Source of the DNA: Bacteroidota bacterium
GTDB lineage: Bacteria > Bacteroidota > Bacteroidia > Chitinophagales > Saprospiraceae
Direction: 5' to 3'
Assembly (NCBI GenBank): GCA_963169325.1
Contig: CAUJEY010000016.1
Span: 1 to 62,529 of the forward strand
Length of the DNA: 62,529 nucleotides
Translations under genes and position numbers: made by a program
Part shown: in pieces, positions 60,782 through 62,529 of the stretch
How the letters are laid out: each line of letters opens with the position of its first letter
How positions within the stretch are numbered: the first letter of the stretch is position 1
The notes under the pieces: generated by a model
The model's database searches: none
What the model saw: the letters and a program-made list of their open reading frames with translations, nothing else
Told to the model about the DNA's origin: nothing

Positions 60782-62313
60782 CGAAATTTTAACACCTTCC
60801 TGACCACCCCTCCCTTGCCGGTGCGCACACCGGCCAGATAAATACCGGCAGGCGCTTCGGGAGCCTCCCAGGTAAATTGCTGCGGCCCCGCCGGAAAGTC
60901 GCCCGAAGCGATCGTTTGCAGCACTTTCCCAGCCATATCCCGGATGTCGACAACCAGTCGGCCGCTTTCCGCCATGTCGAAACGAATCTCGATGTGATCG
61001 GTGCAGGGATTAGGCGCAATGGTAACCTCCCCATTTAAGCCTGATTCTTCCGATGTGCCGACATAGCAATCGGGCACGTCGCTGACCAGAACCGTGGCAA
61101 TATTGGTTTTAATATTGGCAAGCGGCCCGATACTCCCATAGAACACTATGTCCGTTTCGTTGTCAAATGCAGTACTGACGTTAGGTTTGGTCAGCACGGT
61201 AAAACTAAACTCGTAGTTCGTTTGGTCGTAGTTGTAGGTAGGGTTTGTTTGGTTTATTCCCGGAAGCCCGAGGTTGTTGAACTTGACCGTTTTAGTGGAC
61301 GTGGCAGACGGAGCGGGCCAGGTATAGGTGGTAGCGCCACTGGGGTCGGGTATGTTGCCGGGGCTGAATGTTTGTGCCTGCAGATCCGATACCAGTACGT
61401 CCGTCACGTCCACCTGGTCAACTTTTGCATTTCCGTCGTTATGAAACCGCACGGTATAGGTGAGTTGCACGGCCGGCTGGCCGGGGCAGATTGTTTCGAT
61501 GTCGACCGTTTTTTTGTTCGGATCGTGCGGTTCGCCGGCTGTCTCGTACCGGAGCATAACAGTGTCGGGAAGTTGGGTGCAAACGCGGCCGATGGCTTGT
61601 ATAAGTATCGGTTCCCTAATCTGGGTTTTAGACTTCAATTTTAAAAATACGTGTTGATTATTGAGGCCGTTGTTCAGGTTGAGAATCCTGGCATCGATTT
61701 TACCCGCACCGGGCTGGGCGGTAAGCATTTCGTTGTTGAAGGCAAAATTTTGCACCAGTTCCAGTTGTGCCGGATTGAAGGTTAATTCCACACCGTCGGT
61801 TCCCGGATTACAAAGCGGCAAGTTTTGAGGTTTATAAGAAAAAATGAGAAAAGTTTCATTATTGGGCGAAAAGTCCCAGCTTCTGCTGATCTGCCAGGTT
61901 TTACCTGGTGGAAAATAATACGGTTCGGGCGCCGTGGCGGTGAGTCCGCCGGAGAAAGCAGCGTATGCCGGCGGAGGATTGCCGGTACCGCCTTTTCTGG
62001 CCACATAAGTCTGAATATCATTCGGCCCGGTAGGGGCGTTGGCATAAGGCCGCCATTGGACGGTGTCGGTTCCTGCGACAACACTGAAATTATTGACAGA
62101 AACAGCTTTTTGGCGGTATTGCCCGTCCGGAAAAATCCAGGTGATCAGGTCGGACTGGGCAAGTGCCGGCGTTCCAATACTCAGATTGGGGGCGATTTTA
62201 TATCCGTAAGCATTTACACCCGATACGGGAGTGTGTTCCTGGGAAATAAGGTAATCCTGCGCCTGGGCGAGTTGGAGGCTCGCTGCCATTAAAAGAAGGA
62301 GGCTGAATTTCAT
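60778..62313 (-). CDS. T9SS cargo protein coupled to the CHAT protease gene
   Basis: A 511-residue exported protein; ATG 62313 starts a tidy signal peptide (MKFSLLLLMAASLQLAQAQ), and an ATG three codons earlier is also possible. The centre (~180-410) holds beta-rich DUF11-like modules (VQLTYTVRFHNDGNAKVDQV, DVTDVLVSDLQAQTFSPG). The C-terminus is a type A sorting domain (VTIAPNPCTDHIEIRFD, VVDIRDMAGKVLQTI, APAGIYLAGV). Its TGA overlaps the ATG of the TPR-CHAT gene by four bases. The gene may encode a surface ligand or substrate of the CHAT protease; that is inferred from coupling only. An IS left end lies 77 bp upstream of its start. Confidence 0.87.
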   Translation of the reverse strand: MKFSLLLLMAASLQLAQAQDYLISQEHTPVSGVNAYGYKIAPNLSIGTPALAQSDLITWIFPDGQYRQKAVSVNNFSVVAGTDTVQWRPYANAPTGPNDIQTYVARKGGTGNPPPAYAAFSGGLTATAPEPYYFPPGKTWQISRSWDFSPNNETFLIFSYKPQNLPLCNPGTDGVELTFNPAQLELVQNFAFNNEMLTAQPGAGKIDARILNLNNGLNNQHVFLKLKSKTQIREPILIQAIGRVCTQLPDTVMLRYETAGEPHDPNKKTVDIETICPGQPAVQLTYTVRFHNDGNAKVDQVDVTDVLVSDLQAQTFSPGNIPDPSGATTYTWPAPSATSTKTVKFNNLGLPGINQTNPTYNYDQTNYEFSFTVLTKPNVSTAFDNETDIVFYGSIGPLANIKTNIATVLVSDVPDCYVGTSEESGLNGEVTIAPNPCTDHIEIRFDMAESGRLVVDIRDMAGKVLQTIASGDFPAGPQQFTWEAPEAPAGIYLAGVRTGKGGVVRKVLKFR

Positions 62314-62389
62314 ATTGGTCATTTAAAATAGAGGATAGGAATATGTGTTATGGTGGGGCACGTTGGCCTTTATGCTTTCACAAAACTAA

Positions 62390-62529
62390 GAGCATGTTTA
62401 AAAATTTCAGGGTAGGATAAAAAAGGCCATCGGCGTATCTTGTAAGCGACCAAACTTATTAGATATGCAACCGCAATTTGAACGGCTCACCGATGACCAG
62501 TGGAAAGGTATAAAACACTTTTTTAACAG
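62390..62529 (+). mobile_element. Left end of an IS5-like insertion sequence
   Basis: The sequence gagcatgtttaaaaatttca beginning at 62390 matches the terminal inverted repeat typical of IS5-group elements in Bacteroidota. A transposase start follows 75 bp later. The right end is outside the window, so target duplication cannot be checked; the preceding bases are actaa. Confidence 0.75.
62465..62529 (+). CDS. IS5-family transposase, N-terminal 21 codons only
   Basis: Frame open from ATG 62465 to the window edge, reading MQPQFERLTDDQWKGIKHFF. The pattern FERLTDDQW is the usual N-terminal opening of the DUF4096 region of IS5-type transposases. The DDE domain is outside the window. It is divergent from the T9SS cargo/CHAT operon. 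Confidence 0.8.
   Translation, partial: MQPQFERLTDDQWKGIKHFFN

Noticed and set aside
1-62529. tRNA or rRNA genes
   Set aside because: I saw no cloverleaf with a CCA-type end or rRNA-like segment on either strand, though a covariance search was not possible.

Overview
The window looks like a chromosomal segment of a Bacteroidota member, probably a Saprospiria- or Chitinophagia-like lineage. The evidence is six proteins ending in a type IX secretion (T9SS) type A sorting domain, three giant proteins ending in the gliding-motility-associated CHU_C domain with SprB-like repeats, Bacteroidota-type -7 boxes (TAnnTTTG), no obvious Shine-Dalgarno sequences, and an IS5-like element with the GAGCATGTTTAAA end. 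No rRNA or tRNA gene and no CRISPR array was recognised.

Layout. 1-4521: the 5' part of a polysaccharide flippase gene, then two paralogous secreted M43-type metalloproteases separated by a palindromic repeat array. 4586-12416: mostly housekeeping genes (DinB-like, cell-wall amidase, hemL, cyclase-family lipoprotein, M1 aminopeptidase, a DUF6580-like membrane protein, an acyl-CoA thioesterase), with several palindromic elements between them. 12485-34907: a secreted subtilase facing a 19.5 kb row of three giant adhesin-like genes (2040, 2191 and 2112 residues). 35167-37401: an Lrp/AsnC regulator and a divergent S41 processing protease. 37403-43088: a pentameric ligand-gated ion channel fused to a periplasmic-binding domain, preceded by a NIPSNAP lipoprotein, then a DKNYY-type lipoprotein, a wax-synthase-like MBOAT with a small membrane partner, and an orphan coding fragment. 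43154-57880: three large secreted proteins enclosing a lower-GC two-gene operon of unknown function. 58064-62313: a CHAT-domain caspase-like TPR protein translationally coupled to a T9SS cargo gene. 62390 to the end: the left end of an IS with the start of its transposase.

How the genes fit together. Most of the DNA encodes cell-surface or secreted proteins: adhesins, proteases and multi-domain T9SS cargo, as expected of a gliding or floc-forming, polymer-degrading bacterium. The most striking single gene is 37403-39556. Its last ~320 residues have the layout of a prokaryotic Cys-loop-type channel (FPFD pro-loop, four membrane segments, Glu-rich pore mouth) behind a type I periplasmic-binding domain, so it reads as a one-polypeptide sensor and ion channel. 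The second candidate for an undescribed system is the tight operon 51544-47608, which encodes a 964-residue protein of an uncharacterised family and a 346-residue partner.

A recurring non-coding theme is intergenic palindromes built from short tandem units (7-9 bp) mirrored into long hairpins. Four such elements of three sequence types occur, two of them sharing an identical 41-nt arm 26 kb apart. A separate 155-bp MITE-like inverted repeat is also present. All functional calls come from reading the translated sequence; no database search was run.
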